From Pseudomonadota bacterium (GTDB lineage: Bacteria; Pseudomonadota; Gammaproteobacteria; Steroidobacterales; GCA-2729495): 64,000 nt of DNA. The stretch lies in contig CAUJHF010000020.1 in assembly GCA_963204745.1 (NCBI GenBank), positions 124,001 to 188,000 of the forward strand, given 5' to 3'. This document shows positions 1 through 8,624 of the stretch, in pieces (the stretch's first letter is position 1; every line of letters begins with the position of its first letter). The notes under the pieces were generated by a model. It did not search any database. It saw only the letters and a list, made by a program, of their open reading frames with translations, and was not told the DNA's origin. A program made the translations under genes and the position numbers.

Positions 1-255
1 AGGGACGATGTGGTGCGCGCCATCAGCTTTGCCGTCGACCATCACCTGTCGGGGCTCTACAACCTCTTCAATGACATTCCGGAAAACAAGGCAGACTTCT
101 TTGCCCGGGTTGCACAACGTGAAGGTCTGGAACCGGTGATCTGGCTGGGCGTATTCAAGGGCCCGCGCGGTGTGTCCAATGCGAAGCTCAAACAGGCCGG
201 ATTCAGCTTCGCAGATCCGCTCGGCAAGCGAGAGAGCGAAATCCTGCTCGCATGA
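1..255 (+). CDS. NAD-dependent epimerase/dehydratase family protein, C-terminal part (partial)
   Basis: The reading frame is open from the first base, so the gene starts before the window and only about 84 C-terminal residues are seen. The visible part begins RDDVVRAISFAVD and runs through GLYNLFND. This matches the C-terminal substrate-lobe pattern of extended short-chain dehydrogenases of the YeeZ/NAD-dependent epimerase type, where an 'HRDDVV.AI' segment is followed by a 'G.YNL' strand. The Rossmann nucleotide-binding part and the catalytic Tyr/Lys lie outside the window, so the substrate cannot be inferred. The ORF-track GTG at base 10 is not the true start. The gene converges on the yqjK-like gene with about 20 bp between the stops. 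Confidence 0.6.
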   Translation, partial: RDDVVRAISFAVDHHLSGLYNLFNDIPENKADFFARVAQREGLEPVIWLGVFKGPRGVSNAKLKQAGFSFADPLGKRESEILLA

Positions 256-276
256 TCCGATCCGCTGTCGTGGTCA

Positions 277-597
277 TCAATCAGACGGCGGCAGTATTCC
301 GGCGAGTTGTGCATGATCATGCCTGAGTCGGCGTATGCCGGCCCACAGGGCCAGTCCGGTACTGATCAACTTTAGTGCCCGTCCGCGGCCTGCTATCGCA
401 AGCGTGACCAGTATGGATCCGACCACCAGCACACCGGGCATCGTCGTCAGCTGCTGCGCAATGCGGATGCCACGCTGAACACCGCCCAGCTGTTCCTCGA
501 TATGGCTGATTTCCCAGCAAAGCTGCTCGCGCTGGCTGGCGCAACGCTGCAACAGCATCGCGCGCCGCTGTTCGGGACTGGAAATACCAGCGTGCAT
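277..597 (-). CDS. YqjK-like small membrane protein
   Basis: A 106-residue protein with a charged, probably helical N-terminal half, one hydrophobic segment (about residues 52-69, PGVLVVGSILVTLAIAG) and a basic C-terminal tail. It is the last gene of a three-gene minus-strand set with DUF883 and phage-holin-like proteins, the order of Escherichia coli yqjD-yqjE-yqjK. Its ATG overlaps the yqjE-like stop by one base (TAATG), so the two are likely translationally coupled. The identification rests mainly on this context, size and topology because family members diverge strongly. The molecular function is unknown. In E. coli the neighbouring YqjD is a stationary-phase, ribosome-associated inner-membrane protein. 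Confidence 0.55.
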   Translation of the reverse strand: MHAGISSPEQRRAMLLQRCASQREQLCWEISHIEEQLGGVQRGIRIAQQLTTMPGVLVVGSILVTLAIAGRGRALKLISTGLALWAGIRRLRHDHAQLAGILPPSD

Positions 598-1007
598 TAT
601 CGGTCTCTCATCCCGCCCCTCAGGCGGTCGCTGTCTTTTTTCAGCTCACCCAGTGTGTCGGCGAGCAGCGGTGGCTTGCGGCGCAGTTGACTGGCCAGTT
701 TCCAGCCTCCCAGGCTTGCCATCAGGAAGAAAAAAGCCGTGACCAGGACAGATACGAGGATTCGCTGGCTGTCCCAAAACGCAAAGATCAGCGACAGGCC
801 GGCCAGCAGGCACCCCATCGCGGCAAAGAAGATCGTGAAAAAGCCGATAGCCAGCAAACCGGCGGCACGGCGAACCTCGACCTGCAGTTCAAGGGTCAGC
901 AGTTCGAGGCGCGTCTGGCCCACATCGATAAGCGACGCCAGGACGTTGCTTATCGACCGAAGCAGTTTGCTGATCGGGCCGCCGGCTGAAGGCGTGCTGT
1001 TTTCCAT
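597..1007 (-). CDS. yqjE: Phage holin family protein (YqjE-like)
   Basis: I chose the internal ATG at 1007 (MENSTPSAGG) because the longer ORF to 1097 would overlap the yqjD-like gene by more than 60 bp. The chosen start lies about 23 bp after that gene's stop. The 136-residue protein has an amphipathic N-terminal region (LASLIDVGQTRLELLTLELQ) and two hydrophobic segments, around residues 44-71 and 77-98, followed by a charged tail. This is the usual architecture of the YqjE/phage-holin_3_6 family of small inner-membrane proteins. It sits between yqjD-like and yqjK-like genes in one operon. Despite the family name there is no endolysin nearby, so a phage lysis role is unlikely. Confidence 0.75.
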   Translation of the reverse strand: MENSTPSAGGPISKLLRSISNVLASLIDVGQTRLELLTLELQVEVRRAAGLLAIGFFTIFFAAMGCLLAGLSLIFAFWDSQRILVSVLVTAFFFLMASLGGWKLASQLRRKPPLLADTLGELKKDSDRLRGGMRDR

Positions 1008-1030
1008 GACTGGTGCTTCCGCAACAGGTG

Positions 1031-1342
1031 TCAACGCCGGTTCAGCAGGATCCCGAGCAGCAGGCCGAGACCGGCAGCCATTCCAACCGCCTGCCACGGG
1101 TTCTTGTGTACATATTCATCTGCTGATTCTGCAGCCTGCTTTGCCTGATCAGTCGTCTTCTTCTGGATTTCTGACAACCTTGCTTTGGCCTGATTCACCG
1201 AGGCCCTTGCCCGTGCGCGGACAACATCTATTTTTTCACCGGTCTGGCTTGCCGTAGCCTGCAACAGCGCTTCCGCATCTTCGATGACCGTCTGCAAATC
1301 GCTGAACAGCTTGTCTTTCGTTACCCTTTCCATATCCGTCAT
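1031..1342 (-). CDS. yqjD: DUF883 / ElaB-YqjD family membrane-anchored protein
   Basis: A 103-residue protein with a long N-terminal amphipathic helix rich in Ala, Gln and Lys (about residues 10-75). The family hallmark VHKNPWQAVGMAAGLGLLLG follows, ending in a C-terminal membrane anchor and LLNRR. The ElaB/YqjD/YgaM proteins of E. coli are tail-anchored inner-membrane proteins that bind stationary-phase ribosomes. The same role is likely here but is inference. It is the promoter-proximal gene of the yqjD-E-K-like operon. The ATG at 1342 has GGAG about 10 bases upstream; an in-frame ATG at 1333 is an alternative start. Confidence 0.85.
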   Translation of the reverse strand: MTDMERVTKDKLFSDLQTVIEDAEALLQATASQTGEKIDVVRARARASVNQAKARLSEIQKKTTDQAKQAAESADEYVHKNPWQAVGMAAGLGLLLGILLNRR

Positions 1343-1473
1343 GTTGGTATGCTCCGTAGGTCTGGCTCTTCAGTGTACATGAGATGCAATCGGCACTGCC
1401 CGGACCGGCACTTGTGCTTTGCTGCATACTCCGCAGCGGGATGCGCTTCAGGGATGATGTCCGCGGAGGATTT

Positions 1474-3372
1474 ATGCGATTTTCTCATGTGTTTGGCGCC
1501 CTGGCGGCAGGGTTTCTCGTTGCGCAGAGCGGCATCGCGCAAAGCGCCCCGGATGGCGAAACTGCCCAGCAGCCCCGGCTGTCCGATGCGACGGCGCGCC
1601 TGATCGTCAAACTCAGGCCTGCCGAAGGCACCAGCACCCGCGTTCAGGCACTTGCCCTCAGCGACAGCACAGCGGATCGCGTCAGCGCGCTCGGCCAGCG
1701 TAAAGGTCTTTCACAGCGTGCGGCGCGGAGTCTGGGCGGTGACATGAGCGTGGTCCTTCTGGACAAGCCTCTTGCGGGTACGGAACTGGAGACAACTCTC
1801 CTTTCACTGCGCGCCGATCCGGAAGTTGAGTTTGTCGAGATCGATCAGCGCCGCTACGCACAGGCGGTGCCCACTGATCCGCTGTATGCGGACCAGTGGT
1901 ACCTGCAGGCCGATCAGGTATCAGCCGTAAATTTTACGGCGGCCTGGGATCTGACGACCGGCATCTCCGACACGGTCGTTGCAGTACTCGATACGGGCGT
2001 GCGCTTTGATCATCCTGATCTGGGGCGATATGGCACCGACCCGGGTGGCCGGTTGCTGCCCGGCTATGATTTTGTCTCCGGGGAGTCCGCCAGCAGTTTT
2101 GTCGGTGCAAATGATGGCAACGGATGGGATGCCGATGCTTCTGATCCGGGTGACTGGGTTCGCGATGAAGACCCGGCGGGTCCTTTGGCCGATTGCGATG
2201 AACACGACAGTTCCTGGCACGGTACGCGTGTTGCCGGCATGCTGGGTGCGATTACGGACAACAATACGGGCATTGCGGGTGCCACCTGGAACGCGCGCAT
2301 CCTGCCGGTTCGCGTATTGGGCAAGTGCGGTGGCTATGACTCCGACATCATCGCTGGAATGCGTTGGGCTGCCGGATTGAGTGTTCCGGGTGCACAGGCC
2401 AACCCGACGCCGGCGAAAATCCTGAATCTGAGTCTCGGTGGCACCGGCAACTGCAGCAGCAGCTATCGGCAGACGATAACGGCATTGACCGCAGCTGGCG
2501 TGCTGGTGGTGGCTGCTGCCGGTAACACGGATGGCGAGGCCGTGGAAACGCCGGCAAATTGTGCAGGCGTATTGGCTGTAGCTGGCCTGCGACAGGTTGG
2601 CAGCAAGGTTGGCTATAGCAGTCTGGGCCCGGAAGTCGGCATTGCCGCCCCGGCTGGCAATTGTGTCAACATCGGTGCCGGACAGCCCTGCCTTTTTGCG
2701 CTGACCACGACTTCCAACACCGGGTTGACCTCGCCCGCGCTCTATACCTACAGGGCCAGCATCGGCACGAGTTTTTCGGCACCAATCGTTGCGGCCATCG
2801 CCGGTCTGATGCATGCGGTGAATGGGGAGTTGGCCAACAGCGAGATGATTGCGCGCATCAAGTCGGGCGCCCGGCCCTTTCCAGCGCCTGATCCGGCCAT
2901 TCCAACTTGCCCCGCGCTGGACAGCCTGACAGCGCAGTGCAATTGCACGACCACGACCTGCGGTGCCGGAATGGCTGATGCGCCTGGAGCTGTGAGTGAA
3001 GCCTTGCGACCGATTGCACGCGTTGTTGATCCGGGCAGCGCCAGGGCTGGCGAAACCATAACCCTGGACGGCTCCACCAGTGGCGCGGCCCGCGGACGCA
3101 GTGTGGCCAGCTATGCGTGGAGCGTGTCGGGCGGCATGGCAGAGATCATCGGTACCAGCACTGCTGCGACGGCTACGCTGCAGATTTCGGCAGCGGGGCC
3201 CGTGGGCGTGCTGTTGACGGTTACTGACGACATTGGTGCCGAAGATTATGCCGGGGTCACCGTAAATGCGGCTGCCAGTGGCGGCGGTGGCGGTGGACTG
3301 ATCCACCCGCTGCTGCTTGTTATTCTGCTTGCGGCCGGTCTGCGCCGTCGGCGCCAACCGGTGCACCGCTAG
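1474..3372 (+). CDS. Secreted S8 (subtilisin-family) serine peptidase with PKD-like domain and GlyGly-CTERM tail
   Basis: The start is set at the ATG at 1474 because GGAGGA precedes it and it begins a clean signal peptide (MRFSHVFGALAAGFLVAQSG). The upstream ATGs in the ORF lack this. The 632-residue preproprotein has a propeptide (about 25-140) and an S8 domain with all three catalytic motifs: Asp173 in VLDTGVRFDHPDL, His249 in HGTRVAGMLGA and Ser433 in GTSFSAPIVAA. A PKD/Ig-like module follows (about 510-590). The C-terminus is GGGGGG, a hydrophobic stretch, then RRRR, which is the GlyGly-CTERM signal cut by rhombosortase in Gammaproteobacteria. No rhombosortase gene is in the window. The stop overlaps the convergent ABC transporter stop inside a GCTAGC palindrome. 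Confidence 0.92.
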   Translation: MRFSHVFGALAAGFLVAQSGIAQSAPDGETAQQPRLSDATARLIVKLRPAEGTSTRVQALALSDSTADRVSALGQRKGLSQRAARSLGGDMSVVLLDKPLAGTELETTLLSLRADPEVEFVEIDQRRYAQAVPTDPLYADQWYLQADQVSAVNFTAAWDLTTGISDTVVAVLDTGVRFDHPDLGRYGTDPGGRLLPGYDFVSGESASSFVGANDGNGWDADASDPGDWVRDEDPAGPLADCDEHDSSWHGTRVAGMLGAITDNNTGIAGATWNARILPVRVLGKCGGYDSDIIAGMRWAAGLSVPGAQANPTPAKILNLSLGGTGNCSSSYRQTITALTAAGVLVVAAAGNTDGEAVETPANCAGVLAVAGLRQVGSKVGYSSLGPEVGIAAPAGNCVNIGAGQPCLFALTTTSNTGLTSPALYTYRASIGTSFSAPIVAAIAGLMHAVNGELANSEMIARIKSGARPFPAPDPAIPTCPALDSLTAQCNCTTTTCGAGMADAPGAVSEALRPIARVVDPGSARAGETITLDGSTSGAARGRSVASYAWSVSGGMAEIIGTSTAATATLQISAAGPVGVLLTVTDDIGAEDYAGVTVNAAASGGGGGGLIHPLLLVILLAAGLRRRRQPVHR

Positions 3373-5249
3373 CGATAACCCTGAGCCTGCAGCTGGAACA
3401 GGTGGGCATAGCGGCCATTCATCTCCAGCAGTTCGGCATGGGTGCCATATTCGGTGATGCGGCCATACTCGATAACCGCGATCCGGTCGGCCTGACGCAC
3501 TGTAGAAAACCGGTGTGAGATGAGAATCGACATCCGGCCCGCAGTATGTTCCCGAAAATATTCGAAGAGTTCTGCCTCGGCTGCAGCATCCATCGAGGCC
3601 GTGGGCTCATCCAGTATCAGTACATCCGCCGAAACCCGCATGAAGGCCCGCGACAGGGCAACCTTCTGCCATTGCCCGGTGGAAAGCTCTTTGCCGCCAC
3701 GGAACCAGCTGCCGAGCTGGGTCGCAAAGCCCCGTTCCAGCCGCTCGATGAAACTCATGGCCATACCCTTGCGCGCCGATTCTTCCCAGCGACTTTCATC
3801 TGCGTAGGCTTCTACATCGCCAGCGCCGATATTCTCACCGACGGTGAACTGATAGCGGTTGAAGTCCTGGAAGATCACCGCAATCTGCCTGCGCAGCGCC
3901 TCGCGATCCCATTTGCGGATCTCCAGCCCATGCAAGGAGACGACCCCGGAGTCTGGTTGATAAAGTCCGCATAAGATCTTGATAAGTGTTGATTTGCCAG
4001 CGCCATTCTCGCCCACAAGAGCGAGGCTTTCTCCTGGCCGTATATGCAGGTTGATATCGCTCAGCGTCGGCGCGGTCGCACCCGGGTAGGTGAATGACAC
4101 ATGCTCGAAACGCACCCCATCGCTGCGATCCGGGCCGTGGCTCAGCGTCCCCCAGCGATATACCGGCGCCTGCTCCAGATATTCATACAGATTGGTCAGG
4201 TACAGGTTGTCTTCATACATTCCGCCAATCGATGCAAGGCTGGCGGAGACCGCGCCCTGTCCTTGCTTGAACAGCAGCAAGTACATGGTCATCTCACCGA
4301 TGGTGATCAAGCCCTGAACAGCGCTGACGGCGATCCAGCCATAGGCACCATAGAGCACGCCAGTCCCAAACAGGCTGAGCAGCAGGCCCCAGGTTTCGCG
4401 CTTGAGGGTAAGTGCCTTGTCCTCGCTGTAGATCTTCGTGAAGATCTGCTTGTAGCGCCCGAGCAGTAGCGGGCCGAGCTGGAACAGCTGGACTTCCTTG
4501 GCGTTGTCGTCCCGCGCAAGGACGGTCTCCAGATAGAACTGCAATCGCGATTCAGGGGCGCGGATGCGGAATAACCTGAAGGTATCTCCGGAGAACTTGG
4601 TTTCGGCCACAAATGAAGGCAGTCCCGCGAAGATCAGCAGTGCCATGGCCCATGGCGAGAACTGGGCCAGCAAGAAGCCAAAGCTCACCAGTGACACAAG
4701 CTGCTGGAACAGTCCGAAATTGCGCATCACCAGGCTGAGGGGCCGGCTGGATGCTTCGCGTCGGGCACGGGTCAGCTTGTCGTAAAAACCGGCGTCTTCA
4801 AACTGCGTCAAATCGAGCGTCAGGGCTTTCTCCAGAATCATCTCGTTGACGCGCTGACCAAGTTGCGCCCGCAGGAGCGACTGGCAGGCACTGATGCCGC
4901 GCTGTGCTGCGCCCAGCAGCGCTATGACGGCAGCCTCCAGAACAACCAGTTGCAGAACGTGCACATAGACGGGCGCAGCCCCGGCCTTCACCAGGCCCAT
5001 CTGCAGGACGATTGCATCGATGACCAGCTTGCCGACCCACGCAGCAACAGCCGGCAGTACGCCGCTGGCAATGGTCAGTGCGGCCAGCGCCAGCGCCAGC
5101 TGGCGGTTAGTCTCCCAGACCAGCCGGATGGCTCGCCCGCTGTAGCGGAGTACCGACAGGTTGAGGCCAAGCTTGTTCAGCAGGCCGGGCGGTGGCGGCG
5201 GTGCGGGCCCGGGAGCAGGCCCGTGAGGACTCCATGTGCTGCGGGTCAT
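3369..5249 (-). CDS. ABC exporter, fused membrane and ATPase domains
   Basis: A 626-residue half-transporter that should act as a homodimer in the inner membrane. A Pro-rich N-terminal tail (PAPPPPPG) precedes the membrane domain (about 40-320). The ATPase domain has Walker A GENGAGKSTL (about residue 410), signature LSTGQWQKVALSRA, Walker B VLILDEPTASMD and switch His in ISHRFSTV. It has no N-terminal C39 peptidase domain. It lies downstream of a second S8-like gene on the same strand (42 bp gap) and converges on the GlyGly-CTERM protease. The substrate could be a peptide or lipid-linked compound handled at the cell surface. The substrate is inference; the exporter assignment is secure. Confidence 0.88.
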   Translation of the reverse strand: MTRSTWSPHGPAPGPAPPPPPGLLNKLGLNLSVLRYSGRAIRLVWETNRQLALALAALTIASGVLPAVAAWVGKLVIDAIVLQMGLVKAGAAPVYVHVLQLVVLEAAVIALLGAAQRGISACQSLLRAQLGQRVNEMILEKALTLDLTQFEDAGFYDKLTRARREASSRPLSLVMRNFGLFQQLVSLVSFGFLLAQFSPWAMALLIFAGLPSFVAETKFSGDTFRLFRIRAPESRLQFYLETVLARDDNAKEVQLFQLGPLLLGRYKQIFTKIYSEDKALTLKRETWGLLLSLFGTGVLYGAYGWIAVSAVQGLITIGEMTMYLLLFKQGQGAVSASLASIGGMYEDNLYLTNLYEYLEQAPVYRWGTLSHGPDRSDGVRFEHVSFTYPGATAPTLSDINLHIRPGESLALVGENGAGKSTLIKILCGLYQPDSGVVSLHGLEIRKWDREALRRQIAVIFQDFNRYQFTVGENIGAGDVEAYADESRWEESARKGMAMSFIERLERGFATQLGSWFRGGKELSTGQWQKVALSRAFMRVSADVLILDEPTASMDAAAEAELFEYFREHTAGRMSILISHRFSTVRQADRIAVIEYGRITEYGTHAELLEMNGRYAHLFQLQAQGYR

Positions 5250-5291
5250 GGAGGAGCTAAAGCGCGCTCAGAGCCCGCGAAGGCCCCGATT

Positions 5292-7049
5292 TCAGGGCGC
5301 GATTCCGGAAGGTCCGGGAGGCTTGCCGAACAGGGCCTTGAAGCCGGCCAGATCGGCGAAGTTGACGATTCCGCCGCTGCCATTGAGATCGCCATTCGCA
5401 TTCGTGGTTCCAAACATCGCTTTGAAGGCGGCCAGATCGGCAAAATTTACGATTCCGCCGCTGTTATCCAGATCGCCATCGCAGATGTTGCCATAACCAT
5501 CGCCGTCCGTATCGCGCTGACTGTTGCCACCCGCATCCGGCAAGAGCGGACCATTGGCGGCATAGATGCAGTTGTCCTGCTCGTCGTAAGCGCCATCAGC
5601 ATCTGAATCGGCGAGCAGCTGCCAGGCGAGACCGTAATCCCATCTGAATGATCCAACCGGCATCACGCGCAATGCATACTGTGCGCCGGCCGGAACGATC
5701 ATCCAGATATTTTCGGTATTCTCAACGGTACTCTGTGAAGCAACAACGACCGGGCTGCCGTCCCCACCCAGGTCGATGACCTCGATATTCAGATCGTGCA
5801 GCGTCGCGGCAGGATTGAAATTGTTTGCCGATCCACCATTGATATCCAGATTCCAGACCAGTGCAGCAGTCAGCAGACGTGGCTTTGCATCGACGGGCAG
5901 CGGATAGGTGGCGGTCGAGTTGCTGCCTGAAGCACCGCCAAAGGCAGGATCATAGTCAAAACCGCGACTGGCGACGCTGCCGCCGGCATTGCCGTCTTCT
6001 GTGCTGCCCTGTTCACCACCGGCAAGGATCCAGTAGCTGTTGTGGACATTCAGCTGCCCGGCACCATAGCGACGATCCAGGCCATTACCGGTCTGGTCTG
6101 CAATGCTGGACCGGTAATTGAGCAGATCGGTGGAAGTGCTGTCATGCGTGACACGATCGGCGCCCGCCATCAACGCGGCCTTGAGGACTTCTGAACGTTC
6201 GGCATTGCGGACCAGGATCCCGGCCCGGTTCGTCATGCCCGTGCTGACAGGATCATTCGACCATGCCGGGTTGTCGTGCCCTGCCTGCGCCAGCATGCCC
6301 ACGGCTGACGCAATGCGCGGCGCAGCCGTGCTCGTGTAGTCCGACGGATCAACCAGATCCGGACGAGTTCGCCCGGCCGTGTATGTTTCATCCAGCGCAA
6401 CCGAACCGACCTGTGTCTGACCATCTGTACGGCCGGTGGCAATCACGTTGTAGGCCGACCCGAGCATGGCTACATAACTCGTGCCGGCACCATTACCCAG
6501 ACCCACAACCTGAAGATATTCGTCGGTCTCAACCAGCCAGTCCACGCGTCGTAGCACATAGCTCTCGGCGCCCGGTGCGCTGCCAACATAGCTGTGATTG
6601 GCCACACGGCTGGTCGATGACAGCGGCCGGCTGCCACCGCTCCCCAGGATCGTAAGAAGTGCACCACCACCCATCCAGTCGTTTGCGGAGAAGGCCGTGA
6701 TAGTGCTGACGCCCGGCGCGATCGAACGCATGTTGCCGTAAAAACTGCCACCGACACTGGTCGCATGACTGGAATAGAGTCCGGTCGGGGCGCCAGAGGC
6801 ATTGCTGATTGTCTTGCCGACAAACTCTGCATTGGCCGGATCAGGGAACCACGCCTCCTGGCCGTTGACCTGGGTACTGCCCTCCACCTGGGTAACCCGT
6901 ATCCCGGTGCCATCCGGGGTTGCAACACCCAGCTGCTGCTGCAGCTTCGTATAGCCGATATCTGCCCGATAGTCTGCTGCAGCGACTGCGGGAAGCAGCG
7001 CGAGTACGGCAAAGTACAGGAGGATCGGTAACTGGCCATGCTGGTACAT
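5292..7049 (-). CDS. Secreted S8-like serine peptidase homologue with TSP3 and dockerin-like C-terminal repeats
   Basis: A 585-residue protein with an N-terminal signal peptide (LLYFAVLALLPAVAAA). The S8 fold is recognisable from a His motif, SSHATSVGG (His95, normally HGT), an oxyanion-region NHSYV, and a Ser motif, YTSTAAPRIAS (Ser240). The strand that normally carries the catalytic Asp ('.DTG') reads VTQVEGS, placing Glu56 at that position. After a beta-rich middle region come a thrombospondin type-3 segment (DTDGDGYGNICDGDLD) and two near-identical dockerin/EF-hand-like repeats (DLDNSGGIVNFADLAAFKAMFG and DLNGSGGIVNFADLAGFKALFG). The protein ends PPGPSGIAP. Acidic repeats suggest calcium binding. 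Whether the protein is an active peptidase is uncertain. It is probably the first gene of an operon with the ABC exporter. Confidence 0.75.
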   Translation of the reverse strand: MYQHGQLPILLYFAVLALLPAVAAADYRADIGYTKLQQQLGVATPDGTGIRVTQVEGSTQVNGQEAWFPDPANAEFVGKTISNASGAPTGLYSSHATSVGGSFYGNMRSIAPGVSTITAFSANDWMGGGALLTILGSGGSRPLSSTSRVANHSYVGSAPGAESYVLRRVDWLVETDEYLQVVGLGNGAGTSYVAMLGSAYNVIATGRTDGQTQVGSVALDETYTAGRTRPDLVDPSDYTSTAAPRIASAVGMLAQAGHDNPAWSNDPVSTGMTNRAGILVRNAERSEVLKAALMAGADRVTHDSTSTDLLNYRSSIADQTGNGLDRRYGAGQLNVHNSYWILAGGEQGSTEDGNAGGSVASRGFDYDPAFGGASGSNSTATYPLPVDAKPRLLTAALVWNLDINGGSANNFNPAATLHDLNIEVIDLGGDGSPVVVASQSTVENTENIWMIVPAGAQYALRVMPVGSFRWDYGLAWQLLADSDADGAYDEQDNCIYAANGPLLPDAGGNSQRDTDGDGYGNICDGDLDNSGGIVNFADLAAFKAMFGTTNANGDLNGSGGIVNFADLAGFKALFGKPPGPSGIAP

Positions 7050-7140
7050 GGTCTCGATAGTAGATCAACAGGGCTCCTGTGTGGGAGCCGGAACGCCCAA
7101 TGACAGCAGCTTATGTAACGGCGCGGCATAATCCATTGCC

Positions 7141-8013
7141 ATGGCAATACCCGAAATCACACGCTTTGCGCCAAGTCCCACCGGCGGTCTGCATCTCGGG
7201 CACGCCTATTCGGCGCGGCTGGCGCATGCGGTCGCCCGGGACACCGGCGGCAGTTTCCTGCTGCGCATCGAAGACATCGATACAGTCCGGTGCCGGCCGG
7301 AATACACAGCGCAGATCATCGATGAGCTGAAATGGCTGGGGCTCGACTGGGACGGCCCGGTGCGGCACCAGTCCGAACGCATCGCTGATTATCGCCGCGA
7401 AATTGCCGGCCTCACCGCCCGCGGCCTGACCTATCCCTGCTTCTGCACGCGTCGGGATATCGCCGATGAAATTTCACGCATGCAGTCGGCGCCGCAAGGA
7501 CCTGAGGGTCCGTTGTATCCGGGAATCTGCCGGAAACTCGACGAAAGCGAGCGAGCCATGCGGCTTGCTGCCGGCGAGCCACATGCCATCCGTCTGAATA
7601 TTGCAGCCTGCATCGAGACTCTCGCTGCACCGTTGGATGGCTTTGTGGAAACCGGTCGCGGCGCGGCCGGACAGACCGGACTGATCGCGCCGCAACCAGG
7701 GATACTCGGCGATATCGTGCTCGGACGTCGTGATGTTGGCGTCAGCTATCACCTGGCTGTCGTGATCGACGACCATGATCAGGGCGTGACACTCGTAACC
7801 CGGGGTGATGACCTGTTTATGGCAACCCATGTCCAGCGGCTACTGCAGGCTGTGCTGGGTTTCGCGGCACCACGTTACCGCCATCACCGCCTGATTCGCG
7901 ATGCCAGCGGGCGTCGTCTGGCAAAAAGGGATCAGGCTCAGACGCTCGCTGCATTACGCGCATCCGGGGTCTCGCCTGCAGCAGTACGCGCCTCGCTACG
8001 TCTGAACCAGTAG
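7141..8013 (+). CDS. gluQ: Glutamyl-Q tRNA(Asp) synthetase (GluQRS)
   Basis: This is a 290-residue class I synthetase catalytic core without an anticodon-binding domain, the hallmark of GluQRS. The enzyme activates glutamate and attaches it to queuosine at position 34 of tRNA(Asp). Visible motifs are FAPSPTGGLHLGH (HIGH-type, residues 9-21), the family zinc site with CFC (after YP) and YPGIC, and a KMSKS-equivalent reading RRLAKRDQ. The queuosine-pathway gene queF lies elsewhere in this window. The stop lies 76 bp inside the convergent methyltransferase reading frame. In E. coli gluQ is adjacent to dksA; here dksA is about 46 kb away. Confidence 0.95.
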   Translation: MAIPEITRFAPSPTGGLHLGHAYSARLAHAVARDTGGSFLLRIEDIDTVRCRPEYTAQIIDELKWLGLDWDGPVRHQSERIADYRREIAGLTARGLTYPCFCTRRDIADEISRMQSAPQGPEGPLYPGICRKLDESERAMRLAAGEPHAIRLNIAACIETLAAPLDGFVETGRGAAGQTGLIAPQPGILGDIVLGRRDVGVSYHLAVVIDDHDQGVTLVTRGDDLFMATHVQRLLQAVLGFAAPRYRHHRLIRDASGRRLAKRDQAQTLAALRASGVSPAAVRASLRLNQ

Positions 8014-8624
8014 CGACCTATCTCGGCACTGCCCCCCATGAACAGCGGCATGCCACGGCTGATTTTGGAGTCGCAGGCGGTCTCCTCGAGTTCAGGCGCG
8101 AAGTAGCGGCCAAGAGTCGTACGACGGATTCGTCGCGGACCAATCGGCCAGCGATCCCACCAGCCACGACGGCCAAAATGCAGCAGTATGTAGTCGCCGT
8201 CCGGGGCCAGCCAGGAGAGGATTTGCCGCTTGTAAGCCGGACGCAGGACATCTGGCAGGCCGTGCAGGCATCCGACATCGAGAATCACCTCGAAGGGCCC
8301 AGGGTGGGCAAGCCGGGTCGCATCAGACGTGACATCGCCCTGGGCCACGGTTACATCAAGACCCGCCCGCTTTGCCCGCTCACTTGCCAGGCGTACCGCC
8401 TGCGGCATGAAGTCGAGAGCCGTCACCTTGTAGCCGCGCTCGGCAAGCCACAGCGAATAGGTGCCGGCACCGCAGCCCAGGTCCAGTGCCCTGCCCGGCG
8501 ACTTCCGCGCCTGCAATGCCCGGCCCAGCAGCGCCGGTGGTTCCACCTCATGCCAGGGCAGATCTTCAGCGCGATGGGCACGCGCATACAGTCGCTCAAA
8601 AATCCGGCGGTCCTGCTGGCTCAT
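7938..8624 (-). CDS. Class I SAM-dependent methyltransferase
   Basis: A 228-residue protein with a standard SAM-binding Rossmann fold. Motif I is ALDLGCGAGTYSLWLAERG (about residues 45-63), the acidic ribose-binding position follows in VTALDF, and motif II/III is in VILDVGCLHGL. The sequence resembles small methyltransferases annotated as tellurite-resistance/thiopurine-methyltransferase-like, but the substrate cannot be named. The C-terminal 25 codons overlap the 3' end of gluQ on the opposite strand, and the tail (EARTAAGETPDARNAASV) looks like read-through sequence. Its ATG overlaps by four bases (ATGA) the stop of a short upstream frame that may be a remnant of a molybdoenzyme gene. Confidence 0.8.
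   Translation of the reverse strand: MSQQDRRIFERLYARAHRAEDLPWHEVEPPALLGRALQARKSPGRALDLGCGAGTYSLWLAERGYKVTALDFMPQAVRLASERAKRAGLDVTVAQGDVTSDATRLAHPGPFEVILDVGCLHGLPDVLRPAYKRQILSWLAPDGDYILLHFGRRGWWDRWPIGPRRIRRTTLGRYFAPELEETACDSKISRGMPLFMGGSAEIGRYWFRRSEARTAAGETPDARNAASV

Noticed and set aside
1921-3366. 481-residue minus-strand ORF
   Set aside because: It lies entirely antisense to the S8 protease gene, has low-complexity Arg/Gly/His-rich sequence and no motifs; it is a shadow ORF of GC-rich coding DNA.
5340-5470. Direct DNA repeat near the end of the second S8 gene
   Set aside because: It is explained by the two homologous dockerin-like protein repeats, not by a mobile or regulatory element.
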